Positions 1 through 8,262 of a DNA stretch of 64,000 bases are shown in pieces. The stretch is from Streptomyces cyaneochromogenes (GTDB lineage: Bacteria > Actinomycetota > Actinomycetes > Streptomycetales > Streptomycetaceae). Every line of letters starts with the position of its first letter. Within the stretch, counting starts at the first letter, position 1. The DNA lies in contig NZ_CP034539.1 in the NCBI RefSeq assembly GCF_003963535.1, positions 7,378,001-7,442,000 of the forward strand. Reading direction: 5' to 3'. The notes beneath the pieces were generated by a model. The model was not told the origin of the DNA. It did no database searches and saw only the letters and a list, made by a program, of their open reading frames with translations. The translations under genes were made by a program, and so were the position numbers.

Positions 1-1593
1 CTCCGGGTACTCGACGACGGTGTTCATCGCACCGTCCTCGGCACCGAACTCGACGAGCTCGGCCCCCTTGTCGTTGTCATTGTTGGTCACGTAGGCCAGG
101 ATGCGATCGCTTCCGGCCGCCGGCAGCGGGTAGTACTCCTTGAACTGGACCGACTCCGTTTTCCACAGCTGCTTACCGCTGTCGAGGTCGTACGCGACCA
201 TGAGGCCCTTGCTGTTCCCCTCGGACACGCCCATCACGAACGTGTCACCGAAGACGCCGGCCTCCGGCCAGCGACCGCCGTCCGAGCCGTGAGTCTGGAG
301 GTATTCGGCGGGCTTGGCGGGGGAGAACTCGCTGCGTACCTTCCCTGTCTTGTCGTCGAGGGAGAAGAGCGCTTCTCCGTTGTCGCCTTCCCGGATCATG
401 ACGATGGGAGAGGTCGAAAGGACGTTGCCGCTGGAGAGCTCGCCGAAGCTGTCTTCGGGAATCTCGTGACGGTAGGTCCAGCGGGGCTTACCGGTGGCCG
501 GGTCGACCAGCGAGACCTCGTCCCATCCATCGCCCCAGTCGGGGTCGTCGGGGTCGTTGATCTGGCAGTGACGGACCCTGAGCAGCGCCTCGCCACCGCT
601 GAAGCCGCCGCTGGGGCAGTCAGCCGTCGCGAACCGCTTCGGGTTCCAGGCCGGGGTGCCGTCGGCCGCCTTCAGGGCAAGCGCCGTGTTTCCGCCATTG
701 ATGAGGACGACATCGCCGGCACGAGCGACCGACGCACCGTCCGAGGAGTCACCCAGGCTGATCTTCTTGTCCCAGAGCTCCTTGCCGGTGTTGAGGTCGT
801 ATGCCACGACGTGGTCGCAGGCCTTGCCCTCACCATGGGTGACGACGCCGATGTCGCCCGAGGAGTACTCGGGCGCGATGCACGAATGGTTGCTGCCGCC
901 GGGGAGGGACGTGGCCCACAGCTGCTTCCCGGTATCGAGGTCGTACGCCTTCACACCGCCGGTCAGGACCTGGACCACCGCCTTGTCGGTAAACCAGGTG
1001 CCCCGGTTGCCGTCGATGTTCGAGCCGACGGAATTTCCCGCAGGCTTGGGGGCGGCAACACTCCACAGCACGTTGTTGCTGGCCGAGCCGACGAACATGT
1101 ACCAGGCCCCGTAACCGGCCCCGCTCAGGACGAGTACGGCCATGACGAGCAGCACGATCATCCCGACCGGCTTCTTGCGCGCGTTCCCATGGTGAGGCGG
1201 GCCGACGGGGCCTGCAGGACCCCCGGGTGCGCCGTAGCCGTACCCCTGCGGGGGCTGCTGGGGGTAGCCGGGGCCCTGCTGAGGTTGCTGCGGGTGTCCG
1301 TACCCCTGCGGGGGCTGTTGGGGATGGCCGTAACCCTGCGGCGGCTGTTGGGGATAGCCGTACCCGGGCGGGGGTGCCTGCGGCGGCCCAGGCTGCGGGG
1401 CCTGCTGCGGCGCACCGTACCCGTATTGCTGAGGAGGCTGCGGAGGCTGTGGCGGGCTCTGCGGCGGGCCCTGAGGCGGGCTCTGCGGCGGCGCCGGAGG
1501 CTGCTGGGGGTAGCCGTATCCCGGCGGGGGTACGGGCGGTGGAGGCTGCTGGCCGTACCCGCCGCCGGCTCCCTGCATACCGTCTGTGGACAT
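1..1593 (-). CDS. Pro/Gln-rich single-span membrane protein with PQQ-type beta-propeller (partial, C-terminus off left edge)
   Basis: The minus-strand frame is open from an ATG at 1593 to the window edge, about 531 codons. Residues 1-130 are a Pro/Gln/Gly/Tyr-rich low-complexity tail with repeated GYGHPQQPPQ-like units. A basic RKKP stretch and one hydrophobic span (about 141-163) follow, which predicts a cytosolic N-terminus and an exported C-terminal domain. The exported part carries at least four PQQ/pyrrolo-quinoline-type beta-propeller blades (AYDLDTGKQLW, AYDLNTGKELW, LVDPATGKPRW, AYDLDSGKQLW). The ATG overlaps the TGA of the upstream peptidase-like gene by one base (TGATG), so the two are probably translationally coupled. 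Related proteins occur beside Streptomyces T7SS genes. A catalytic role is doubtful: such propellers are often binding or sensing scaffolds. Confidence 0.85.
   Translation of the reverse strand, partial: MSTDGMQGAGGGYGQQPPPPVPPPGYGYPQQPPAPPQSPPQGPPQSPPQPPQPPQQYGYGAPQQAPQPGPPQAPPPGYGYPQQPPQGYGHPQQPPQGYGHPQQPQQGPGYPQQPPQGYGYGAPGGPAGPVGPPHHGNARKKPVGMIVLLVMAVLVLSGAGYGAWYMFVGSASNNVLWSVAAPKPAGNSVGSNIDGNRGTWFTDKAVVQVLTGGVKAYDLDTGKQLWATSLPGGSNHSCIAPEYSSGDIGVVTHGEGKACDHVVAYDLNTGKELWDKKISLGDSSDGASVARAGDVVLINGGNTALALKAADGTPAWNPKRFATADCPSGGFSGGEALLRVRHCQINDPDDPDWGDGWDEVSLVDPATGKPRWTYRHEIPEDSFGELSSGNVLSTSPIVMIREGDNGEALFSLDDKTGKVRSEFSPAKPAEYLQTHGSDGGRWPEAGVFGDTFVMGVSEGNSKGLMVAYDLDSGKQLWKTESVQFKEYYPLPAAGSDRILAYVTNNDNDKGAELVEFGAEDGAMNTVVEYPE
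1210..1590 (-). repeat. Low-complexity Pro/Gln/Tyr repeat coding for the cytosolic tail
   Basis: A run of imperfect in-frame repeats with the unit CCCTGCGGGGGCTGTTGGGG on the plus strand encodes YGHPQQPPQG-type peptides. Copies are visible near 1240, 1300 and 1330. Slippage-prone repeats of this kind make the tail length likely to vary between strains. Confidence 0.7.
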
Positions 1594-3173
1594 CAGCTGT
1601 TGCTCCTCACGTAACGGGCCCAGGCGGCCTCGAACTCGCTCTTGCCCATGCCCGTGGCCTCGCGCAGCTGCTGGTCGAGCTGGTCAGGGTTGTCGTAGTG
1701 GTCGGTGACGAACTTCAACGCAGCGGCCTCGCCGCCCTTTTCGGCGATGAACCGGATGGCCATGTAGCTGAGCGTGTAATTCGTGGAGACCTCGTCGTCG
1801 AACCCGGCTTCATTGGGCAGCGAGCCCCCGAACGCCTTACCGGTGACGTCGTTCCGGATGCTCCATTCGCCGAGCTCGCGGTCGAAACGGAACGCCATGT
1901 AATCGGCGAAACCCTCCACGACCCACCAGTTCGTGTAGGTCTCGGAGTCGAAGCCGGAAGCACCCTCGAGCGGCTGGACGATGGCGTGCGCGAACTCGTG
2001 GTGGGAGATCTCCTGAACGAGCTTCGGCCAGTACGTCGCGTTGGTGAAGCGCTTCCCGGACATGTCCATCTTCACTCGGGCGCCGCCGTACTCCAGGTCC
2101 TTCTCGTCGCCACTGGAATTGGCGTCGAAGGCGGGCATCGCCACGCTCTGGCCGGCTTCCCACGAGACGGATTCCGAGCCGTACAGGGAGGAATAGGTCT
2201 TGCGGTCGCGCTCGAGAACTGCCACGAATCCTGTGGGAGTCTCGGTTCCCGCGGGCCCCTTCGCCTTCCACAGCTCGATGTCGTCCTTCGCGGCCTTCTC
2301 GATGTACGGCGCGAAACGGTCCGTGTCCGCGGCGTACTTCTTGTCCGAGATCGTGAGCGTGTGGTCCTGCTTCACGACGTGCATGTCCTCATAGAGGTCC
2401 CAGGGCGCCGAGTTGTACACGTAGCTCGCGGAGCCGTAGGCGTCGGTCGCGGGCCCCACTCGGGTGATCTGCGGCTCGGCGTCCTTCGATTCCCGCTTGA
2501 TGATCCAGCGGTACCACTCGGACACCGGCCGGACGTCCACGTTCTGGATCTTGTGGACGAAGGCGACATCGAGAGCGACCGTCGCCCCGTCGCCGTATTC
2601 GTCGGTGGTGTTGCCGCTTTGGTTGAGGATGGAGTACTCGGCCTGCGCGAAGGGTATTTTGCGCAGATTCCGGAAGAGGTTCTGCTGCTTGTCCTTGGCC
2701 TTGCCGGTGAAGGGGGCGAGATAGGCGTCCTCGTCACCGCTCTTCAACGCCTGGCTACGGCCGTCGAGCAACTCCTCGATGTCCTCGGGGCTGAGCAACT
2801 GCTCGCTCTGCGTGTCGCCGCCCGCGGAGGGCAGCGAGCCGCCGCCGACGGCCTTGTACACGGCGAGCCCGCCGACACCCAGGACCGCCAGCACGGCCAG
2901 GACGACAACGCCGATGACGGCCTTCTTCAGACCCTTGCCCTGATCACCGCCGCCGCCTCCACCCGGGGGCTGCTGTTGCGGGTACGGCGTGTGGGGCGCC
3001 GCCCCAGGCCAGCTCGGAGGCGTGCCGGGCGGATACTGCGGCGGGTAGCCGACAGGTCCCGGCGCGGCTTGGGGCGGGTACGGCGCGCCACCGTGCTGTG
3101 GCGCCGGCGCCCACCCTCCCTGCCCCTGCGGATACGCGCCGCCCGGGCCTGTGGGCGGCGGAGGGTACGACAT
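1593..3173 (-). CDS. Membrane-anchored HExxH (peptidase MA/gluzincin-like) protein
   Basis: A 526-residue protein. Residues 1-80 are Pro/Gly/Gln-rich and end in a Gly run; one transmembrane span lies at about 85-107; the rest should be extracytoplasmic. A zinc-peptidase signature is present: HEFAH at residues 392-396, followed 24 residues later by VEGFADY with Glu420, the spacing expected for a gluzincin third ligand. The N-terminal extracytoplasmic part (about 120-370) resembles a mixed alpha/beta domain that I do not recognise. It has the same architecture (Pro-rich tail, one span, exported domain) as the downstream propeller gene, with which it shares a 1-bp TGATG overlap. I infer a cell-surface or envelope peptidase acting near the T7SS. 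It could instead be an inactive fold, but all three metal ligands and the catalytic Glu are there. Confidence 0.8.
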   Translation of the reverse strand: MSYPPPPTGPGGAYPQGQGGWAPAPQHGGAPYPPQAAPGPVGYPPQYPPGTPPSWPGAAPHTPYPQQQPPGGGGGGDQGKGLKKAVIGVVVLAVLAVLGVGGLAVYKAVGGGSLPSAGGDTQSEQLLSPEDIEELLDGRSQALKSGDEDAYLAPFTGKAKDKQQNLFRNLRKIPFAQAEYSILNQSGNTTDEYGDGATVALDVAFVHKIQNVDVRPVSEWYRWIIKRESKDAEPQITRVGPATDAYGSASYVYNSAPWDLYEDMHVVKQDHTLTISDKKYAADTDRFAPYIEKAAKDDIELWKAKGPAGTETPTGFVAVLERDRKTYSSLYGSESVSWEAGQSVAMPAFDANSSGDEKDLEYGGARVKMDMSGKRFTNATYWPKLVQEISHHEFAHAIVQPLEGASGFDSETYTNWWVVEGFADYMAFRFDRELGEWSIRNDVTGKAFGGSLPNEAGFDDEVSTNYTLSYMAIRFIAEKGGEAAALKFVTDHYDNPDQLDQQLREATGMGKSEFEAAWARYVRSNS

Positions 3174-3396
3174 GAACTCCCTCTCCCCTGAATCTCGATG
3201 GTGCGCGGGACCGGGAAGTGCCGCGCATGCATCGGAGAGCTCGTGGCCGCGAAGCCCACAGAGAAATGGAGCGCTGCCTGAACGCTCAACCCCCTCGGCT
3301 GAGCCTGATCAGCTCAGCGTGACCAACTTCAGTGTGTTCGCACGGGCGATGACTCGCCGCTCATGCCTCAGCATCCCCGTTAATGCTCATGACACC

Positions 3397-3894
3397 CTAC
3401 AAGCAGGTCAGTTGCAGGCCGGGACGGTTCCCTATCCATGTGATAAAGCTCGTGAAGATGTTGTGGGGCCGGTCTTCACAGGTGCGGCGCCGCTGCCCCT
3501 TCGGAGGGGCCTGCGAAGGGAAGCGGGTCCGCCGCTTCTCCAGGGGCCACATGCCGTAGACGATGCCGGATGCGCCGTCGAGTGCGATGTCGCTGTAAAC
3601 GGCCTTGCCGAGTTGAACCCAGTCGGTGAAGTCCGCCGGCGCTCCTTGGTACGTCGAGAAACCCGCCGTCGGCCGATGGGACAGCAGCGGCGTCAGGCCG
3701 TCGGCGAGGTCGCCCCTGATCTCGAACAGCACGCCTTCGGCTCTCGGGATCCCGATGTGGGCCAGGAACGTGCGGGAGTCGGTGTGGCGAGGCAGCGGAC
3801 CTGCCGGTCCAGCGGCGTGCGTGAAATCTGGTCCGCCGGGAGGACGCTGCGAAGGATTTCGGCGGTGACCGGAGCGATCATTCTGCCTGCTCAC
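3397..3894 (-). pseudogene. Frameshifted SUKH-4-like immunity gene (decayed paralog)
   Basis: The main open frame (165 codons from 3894) carries a SUKH-type core, FLAHIGIP...GVLFEI...YSDIALDGASGIVYG, that lines up with the intact neighbour (FLRHVGIP...PYDDIALDGVTGVVHC). Its own N-terminus is unlike the family. The expected family-like N-terminus (MIAPVTAEILRSVLPADQI) begins at 3881 in another frame, so a frameshift lies around 3790-3810. The C-terminal part also looks broken: after VYG a GEAADPLPF-like string is in a second frame, and the FTSFITWIG string that matches the neighbour's FAHFLHLLE returns in the first. The 3894 ATG overlaps the neighbour's TGA, but a real start would more likely be 3881. 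I read this as a recently decayed copy of the adjacent immunity gene. Confidence 0.6.
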
Positions 3895-4469
3895 CGAATC
3901 TCGGGACAGGCCACATACTCGAGAATTCCGTGCCAGCGGGAATGACTCACTGCCAGCGCTTCCGGATCGATCTCCCGCATCTCGTCGGCCAGACGCCGCG
4001 CCGCTCCCTCCGGGTCGAGCGTCTCCTGTTCCGACTCGAACTCGAAGTCGTAGTTCGGACGCTCCTTCTCCAGCAGGTGGAGAAAGTGAGCGAACGAGTC
4101 GAGGTCCTTGTTCAGCGGATAGATCTCGGACTCGTCACCCGGAAGGCAGTGGACGACCCCTGTGACCCCGTCGAGGGCGATGTCATCGTAGGGAATCACG
4201 CCGAGAAGAAGCCAACTCTCGGCGCTTTCGGGCAGGTTCGTCCACCGCTCGCGCAGATCGTCGTAGCAGTCACCGAGTGTCCTCGCCTGCTCTGCACTCC
4301 CGTCCACGAGGTCGAACCAGGGATTGGGGCGGGACGGAATGCCGACGTGGCGCAGGAAGCGCGAACTCGGCTGGTGCCGGATGCCTGCCACTGCCGCCGC
4401 TGAGAACGTCGTGAGCTCGTCCGGGCTGAATGCCGACTCCAGGGTCTTTCGGTCAATGGGCGTTGACAT
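3891..4469 (-). CDS. SUKH-4 family immunity-type protein
   Basis: A 192-residue acidic soluble protein starting at ATG 4469. It has the SUKH-type layout: an N-terminal helical part (DELTTFS), GIPSRPNPWFDL near 45-55, the central strand pair VIPYDDIALDGVTGVVHCLPG (about 89-110), and a terminal helix LNKDLDSFAHFLHLLE (about 118-134). SUKH proteins are immunity factors that neutralise diverse secreted nuclease and deaminase toxins. In Streptomyces they are often found as single genes or arrays near T7SS loci, which fits this site. No toxin domain is visible next to it, so it may be an orphan protecting against a relative's toxin. The family call rests on motif pattern only. Confidence 0.75.
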   Translation of the reverse strand: MSTPIDRKTLESAFSPDELTTFSAAAVAGIRHQPSSRFLRHVGIPSRPNPWFDLVDGSAEQARTLGDCYDDLRERWTNLPESAESWLLLGVIPYDDIALDGVTGVVHCLPGDESEIYPLNKDLDSFAHFLHLLEKERPNYDFEFESEQETLDPEGAARRLADEMREIDPEALAVSHSRWHGILEYVACPEIR

Positions 4470-4642
4470 GGTGTGGTCCGGACACCTCGTACGTCGAGTT
4501 CGGCGTGGTGGTGTGGCCGTCCTGTGGAGGAGCGGTCAGCGAATCGCTCGGCCACCACCCGCCCCACGACATGCCCGACCCACCTCTGCGATCCTGAGTC
4601 TCGTCATCGTCATCGTCACACGGCAACGACAGTTGGGCGGCC

Positions 4643-5434
4643 ATGAATTACAGCAGCCAGGGCCAGGGACGGGCTTCGGAAGGACAGCCGCCGGGGCAGC
4701 CGCAGGCGCCGGGACAGTACGGGCAGGCCCCGGCTTCAACGCCGTATCCGAATCCGAACCCCATGCCACTGACCATGATCGAGATCCAGAACTACAGGCT
4801 GAGCAGGTACGACCGGGTCCCGGCCGGGGAGCCGACCGTCACCATCCGTTCGGTGGACCCGGCGACGAAGGGCAACGCGATCGCGTACGTCCATGTGCCG
4901 CCGGACGCCCCGAAGGGAGGGCGCACGGCACGGCCGCCGTTCCACATCAGCGGCCTGCAGGGTGAGGTGCTCTGCTCCGTCCGGGCCGTCGGTGAAGGCG
5001 CTTACGACGTTCACGGTGGCGACGGCACGGTCATCGGGCGGATCACTCGGCGCGGCGGACGTGTGCTGCCCTGGCCGCGTCGAGTGCAGTGGACTCTCCA
5101 GCCGGCAACCAGGGCCGAGCCCTTGACCGCGAAGCGGGGAAGCGCGGGGGGCTGGGTGGCCTGGTCGCTCCTCGGGTTCCCGCTCTACTTGGTCTTCTGG
5201 GTGGTCTCGGCCGCCCAGGGGCTGCTTCTGCTGCTGGTCGGGGACAAGGAGGAGGCGAAGAAGGAATCGGCCTGGGAACTGGAGCCCCCGAGCCGTGCCG
5301 TGTGGCATCCGTCCGGTGGCTCCGGCGCGGTCGTCGACTACCGGGGTGGCAGCGTCTTTCACATCGAGTCGCAGCGGCTGGACCTCCGGCTCGCCTACGC
5401 ACAGGCCGTGCTGCACATGTGGGACGGCATCTGA
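4643..5434 (+). CDS. Conserved T7SS-associated protein, possible tubby/LURP-one-like (scramblase-type) fold
   Basis: A 263-residue protein from ATG 4643. It has a Gln/Pro/Gly-rich N-terminal tail (1-45), a beta-rich region (IRSVDPAT, GEVLCSVRAVG, YDVHGGDGTVIGRI), a hydrophobic stretch at about 170-200 (GFPLYLVFWVVSAAQGLLLLLV), and a terminal SQRLDLRLAYAQAVLH helix. The C-terminal half is related to the protein at 9205-9831 (shared RLDxRLAYAQAVLH, an RxVW motif and a similar hydrophobic stretch). The ...VhdaxGxxIGxI... strands followed by a D-x-x-L-A-x-A-x-A-helix recall the tubby C-terminal/LURP-one/phospholipid-scramblase fold; this is inference from pattern only. It reads out of the divergent gap with the SUKH gene and precedes the Esx-like gene by 108 bp. 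Confidence 0.75.
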   Translation: MNYSSQGQGRASEGQPPGQPQAPGQYGQAPASTPYPNPNPMPLTMIEIQNYRLSRYDRVPAGEPTVTIRSVDPATKGNAIAYVHVPPDAPKGGRTARPPFHISGLQGEVLCSVRAVGEGAYDVHGGDGTVIGRITRRGGRVLPWPRRVQWTLQPATRAEPLTAKRGSAGGWVAWSLLGFPLYLVFWVVSAAQGLLLLLVGDKEEAKKESAWELEPPSRAVWHPSGGSGAVVDYRGGSVFHIESQRLDLRLAYAQAVLHMWDGI

Positions 5435-5542
5435 GGGGCACCATGCCATGTTGGCGACAGCGAACCTCTCCGTGTATCACGGAGGTTGGCTCCGATAATC
5501 TGTGCGGCGGTCACTTGATCACAACTACGGGGAGACACGGGG

Positions 5543-5830
5543 ATGGCGGACTTCCAGATCGATGTCGATCGTATGAAGACCCTGATCAACAGGTTGGACC
5601 AGGTGGACGACCGCATGCGCGGCGCCCAGGAGCGGCTCAACAAGGTGGGTCCCAAGGGACTGGGTACGGACGGTCTCGACAACGCCTGTGACGACTTCCA
5701 GGACGACTGGGGCGACGGCATCAAGCGGATCGCCGACGGCGCCAAGCAGCTGCATGAGGGGCTCAAGAAGACGGTCGAGTCGTACGAGTCGACCGACAAG
5801 GAGCTGCAGAAGGGCTTCAGCCAGGCGTAG
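5543..5830 (+). CDS. Esx-like (WXG100-type) small helical protein
   Basis: A 95-residue acidic, all-helical protein (ATG 5543, leader GGGGAGACACGGGG). It has the size and hairpin shape of T7SS Esx proteins: helix 1 (about 5-35, MKTLINRLDQVDDRMRGAQ), a turn region, and helix 2 with DDWGDGI around residues 52-58. The strict W-x-G is relaxed here: Trp is followed by G-D-G. It is followed 56 bp later by the WXG-containing 414-aa gene, the usual pairing of a small Esx-like partner with a larger secreted protein. I infer a T7SS substrate or chaperone partner. It is not clearly the housekeeping EsxA or EsxB pair. Confidence 0.75.
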   Translation: MADFQIDVDRMKTLINRLDQVDDRMRGAQERLNKVGPKGLGTDGLDNACDDFQDDWGDGIKRIADGAKQLHEGLKKTVESYESTDKELQKGFSQA

Positions 5831-5886
5831 TTCCGGCCCCGCTGATCCGAAAACCTGCACAACTCGCACACAACGGGGAGAAGACG

Positions 5887-7131
5887 ATGGGAATGTTCGA
5901 CGATCCCAACTGGCCCGGTCTGACGTTCAACCCGGCCAAGGGCGATTTGCACACGATCGAGTCGCTGGCGTACGACGTCAAGACGGTCGGCGACGAGCTC
6001 GACGAGATGCGCGAGATGCTCCTGAGCATCGGTAAGACGGACGGGGTCTGGGACGGTGACGCCGCCAAGAAGTTCCAGGACAAGGTCGGCGAGCTGCCCA
6101 AGTACCTGAAGCAGGGCCACGAGTCGATGAACGCCTGCTCCAGGGCGCTCCGCAGCTGGCACGACGAGCTCCAGACCATGCAGCAGCGGGCCAAGAGCCT
6201 CGAGGAACAGGCGCTCGATGCCCGCAAGCGGCTCGACCAGAAGAACGAAGCGGTCGACCGGGTCAACGTCAAGATCGAAGGGGCGATGTTCCGCCAGCTC
6301 ACCGAGCAGGAGGCCAAGTCCCTCTCGGAGGAGGCCGACTCCGCCTCGGCGGCGGCCAAGGAGGCCGCGGCCGATCTGCAGTCGCTCATCAAGAAGGGCG
6401 AGGAGCTCCGCAAGAACTGGGAGGAGCAGGCGGAGAAGGCCGAGAAGGCCATCCGCGAGGCTTCGAAGAACCGGCCGCCGGACATCAGCATCTGGGACAA
6501 GATCACGGATGGCCTGAAGGGCGCCTGGGACGGCTTCAAGAACTTCCTGATCGACAACGCGGACCTGTTCTCCACCATCTCCAGCGCACTCGCCGCCGCC
6601 GCGCTCGTCGTCAACGTCGTCCCGGTCTTCGGCCAGGCAGCTTCGGCGATCCTCGGTGCGGGATCGGTGGCCTTCGCCGGCGCGGCCATGGCCGGCCACA
6701 TCATGGGCGGTGCCTCGCCCCTGAAGATCGGACTCGATGCGCTCGGCCTCATCCCGGGAGGAAAGGCGCTCTGGGCCGCGGCGAAGGCTCCCAAAGCCCT
6801 GGCGACGGTGTTCGGCCAGAGCTCCCGTATGGCACGCGCCGCGCACGGGCTGATGGATGGCATCAAGAATCCGCTCAGCACCAAGCTGATCAACGGCGGG
6901 ATCAAGTTGTTCGGTGGAAAGCCGTTGCCGCCCGATCTCGTCTCGCTCGGGACCAAGAGCCTTGCCACGGGAATCGGCGTCGGCAAGGAACTCTTCGGCG
7001 GGGGAGGCGAAGGCCACTTCAGCAAGATCGAACAGCCGGTCAGGACCATGCCGGCCCCTGGTACCCCGCCCGTCACCACCATGCCGTATCCGGCCAGCCC
7101 CGATAAGTTCCACCAGTCCCTGGCGGCGTGA
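5887..7131 (+). CDS. Putative T7SS-secreted WXG-domain protein without a recognisable toxin domain
   Basis: A 414-residue protein, ATG 5887 with GGGGAGAAGACG ahead. The N-terminus begins MGMFDDPNWPGLTFNPAKGD and carries VWDGDAAKKFQ (a true WxG at about 55-57) inside a helical domain. A long coiled coil rich in Lys/Glu/Ala follows (about 100-200). Next come a hydrophobic segment (about 225-285, LAAAALVVNVVPVFGQAASAILGAG...), a further Ala/Gly/Lys-rich stretch, and a short Pro-rich tail. This matches the N-terminal part of Streptomyces polymorphic T7SS effectors, which normally end in a variable toxin domain. Here only about 40 Pro/Gly-rich residues follow the last helical region. Its stop overlaps the GTG of the next gene (GTGA), so the two are coupled. 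Confidence 0.75.
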   Translation: MGMFDDPNWPGLTFNPAKGDLHTIESLAYDVKTVGDELDEMREMLLSIGKTDGVWDGDAAKKFQDKVGELPKYLKQGHESMNACSRALRSWHDELQTMQQRAKSLEEQALDARKRLDQKNEAVDRVNVKIEGAMFRQLTEQEAKSLSEEADSASAAAKEAAADLQSLIKKGEELRKNWEEQAEKAEKAIREASKNRPPDISIWDKITDGLKGAWDGFKNFLIDNADLFSTISSALAAAALVVNVVPVFGQAASAILGAGSVAFAGAAMAGHIMGGASPLKIGLDALGLIPGGKALWAAAKAPKALATVFGQSSRMARAAHGLMDGIKNPLSTKLINGGIKLFGGKPLPPDLVSLGTKSLATGIGVGKELFGGGGEGHFSKIEQPVRTMPAPGTPPVTTMPYPASPDKFHQSLAA

Positions 7132-8234
7132 CCGAGATGACCGAAATGGCGACCGACGAGCCGGTCAACGCCGGCTACCACGTTGGCTGGTTCGTCCCCC
7201 CGTTCTTCCACGAGCTTCCCGTGGACACGGAGGACACCGACGAGGCAGCGCAACGCCTGTTCGACCTGGTGCAGACCTTCCTCGGGCACGCCAGCGAGTA
7301 CGAGCAGATGAGGATGTACGTGATCTATGCGCACATCCTGGAGCAACTGGTCGATGCCGGGGCCGTGTACGCGGGCATCGGCGCCATCGACATGGATGGG
7401 CGGCCCAGTACGGCGACTATCTCCGTGTACCGGACACAGATACCGGACACCACTGCCGAGGACATGCTGAGCGATCTGTCCACCGGCCTCGCACAGGCAC
7501 ACCCGGACGACGACATACGGATCGTTGAGCTGGCCTCCGGCAAGGCCGTGGTGAGAATCGGGGAGGCCCCCTTCGTCCTGTCCCCGGAAGTCTCACCGTC
7601 CGGGGAGCCGATCGAGGTTTCCCGAGGCCAGATCCAAGCCTTCGTCCCGTTGCCGAACAACTTCGAGCTGCTGACCTTCGAGCTCAGCACCCCCTCCATG
7701 GAGGACTGGGACTACTACTCGGAGCTCTTCGCGCAGACCGTACGGAGCCTCGACTGGTCCACCGACGAGGAGGTCCGCATGGCGGCCTCGCTCGCCGAGA
7801 CGCGGCCGCCCGAAGCCATCGCTCCTACCCCCGAGGTCGTGCAGGAGCTGTACCGGTACTCGAGCCGGGTCCTGGACGCCCTGTCCGTCCTCGGTCGCAT
7901 GGACCAGGGGAACCAGGTCTCCGCGATCACCTGCCCCGACTGCTGGACCAAGGGCCTGCGGTCGGCGTGTACGGCACGCCACCACTGGCAGGTGGACGAC
8001 GTCGACGACGCGCTGCTGGCCGCCGCCGTCGATCGCCTCGGCGAGGCCTTCCAGAGCCAAGGCTGGCTCAAGCTCTCGGGCACACCGGGCCAGAGCGTGT
8101 CCCTGGCCGCGCACGGCGGCTCCGGGCACCAAGTCGACGCCACCCTGGTCGTCGGCCGACGACGGCTCGTCATCGAGGTCGTCGCTCCCTGCACGCGAAC
8201 GGTGAGTAGCCCGGGCGACTCCGTTTTCGGGTAG
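7128..8234 (+). CDS. T7SS-cassette protein of unknown function, coupled to the putative effector
   Basis: A 368-residue soluble protein starting at GTG 7128, overlapping the upstream stop (GTGA). I do not recognise the family. Two parts are visible. The N-terminal part (1-235) is alpha/beta, ending in FVPLPNNFELLTFELSTP and FAQTVRSLDW, a pattern like small PsbP/DcrB-type folds of actinobacterial T7SS loci. The second half contains a Cys cluster, CPDCWTKGLRSACTARHHW (about 265-283), that could bind metal, then a compact alpha/beta end (VDATLVVGRRRLVIEVVAPC). There is no signal peptide or membrane span. Coupling to the effector suggests a chaperone, escort or immunity role, which is inference only. 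Confidence 0.7.
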   Translation: MTEMTEMATDEPVNAGYHVGWFVPPFFHELPVDTEDTDEAAQRLFDLVQTFLGHASEYEQMRMYVIYAHILEQLVDAGAVYAGIGAIDMDGRPSTATISVYRTQIPDTTAEDMLSDLSTGLAQAHPDDDIRIVELASGKAVVRIGEAPFVLSPEVSPSGEPIEVSRGQIQAFVPLPNNFELLTFELSTPSMEDWDYYSELFAQTVRSLDWSTDEEVRMAASLAETRPPEAIAPTPEVVQELYRYSSRVLDALSVLGRMDQGNQVSAITCPDCWTKGLRSACTARHHWQVDDVDDALLAAAVDRLGEAFQSQGWLKLSGTPGQSVSLAAHGGSGHQVDATLVVGRRRLVIEVVAPCTRTVSSPGDSVFG

Positions 8235-8262
8235 GACCCCGGCCGGAGGAGGCGGCCACCAC

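Noticed and set aside
1227..3191. 654-codon plus-strand frame opposite the two membrane proteins
   Set aside because: Ala/Gly/Arg-rich shadow; the minus strand has a signal-anchor, HExxH and propeller motifs.
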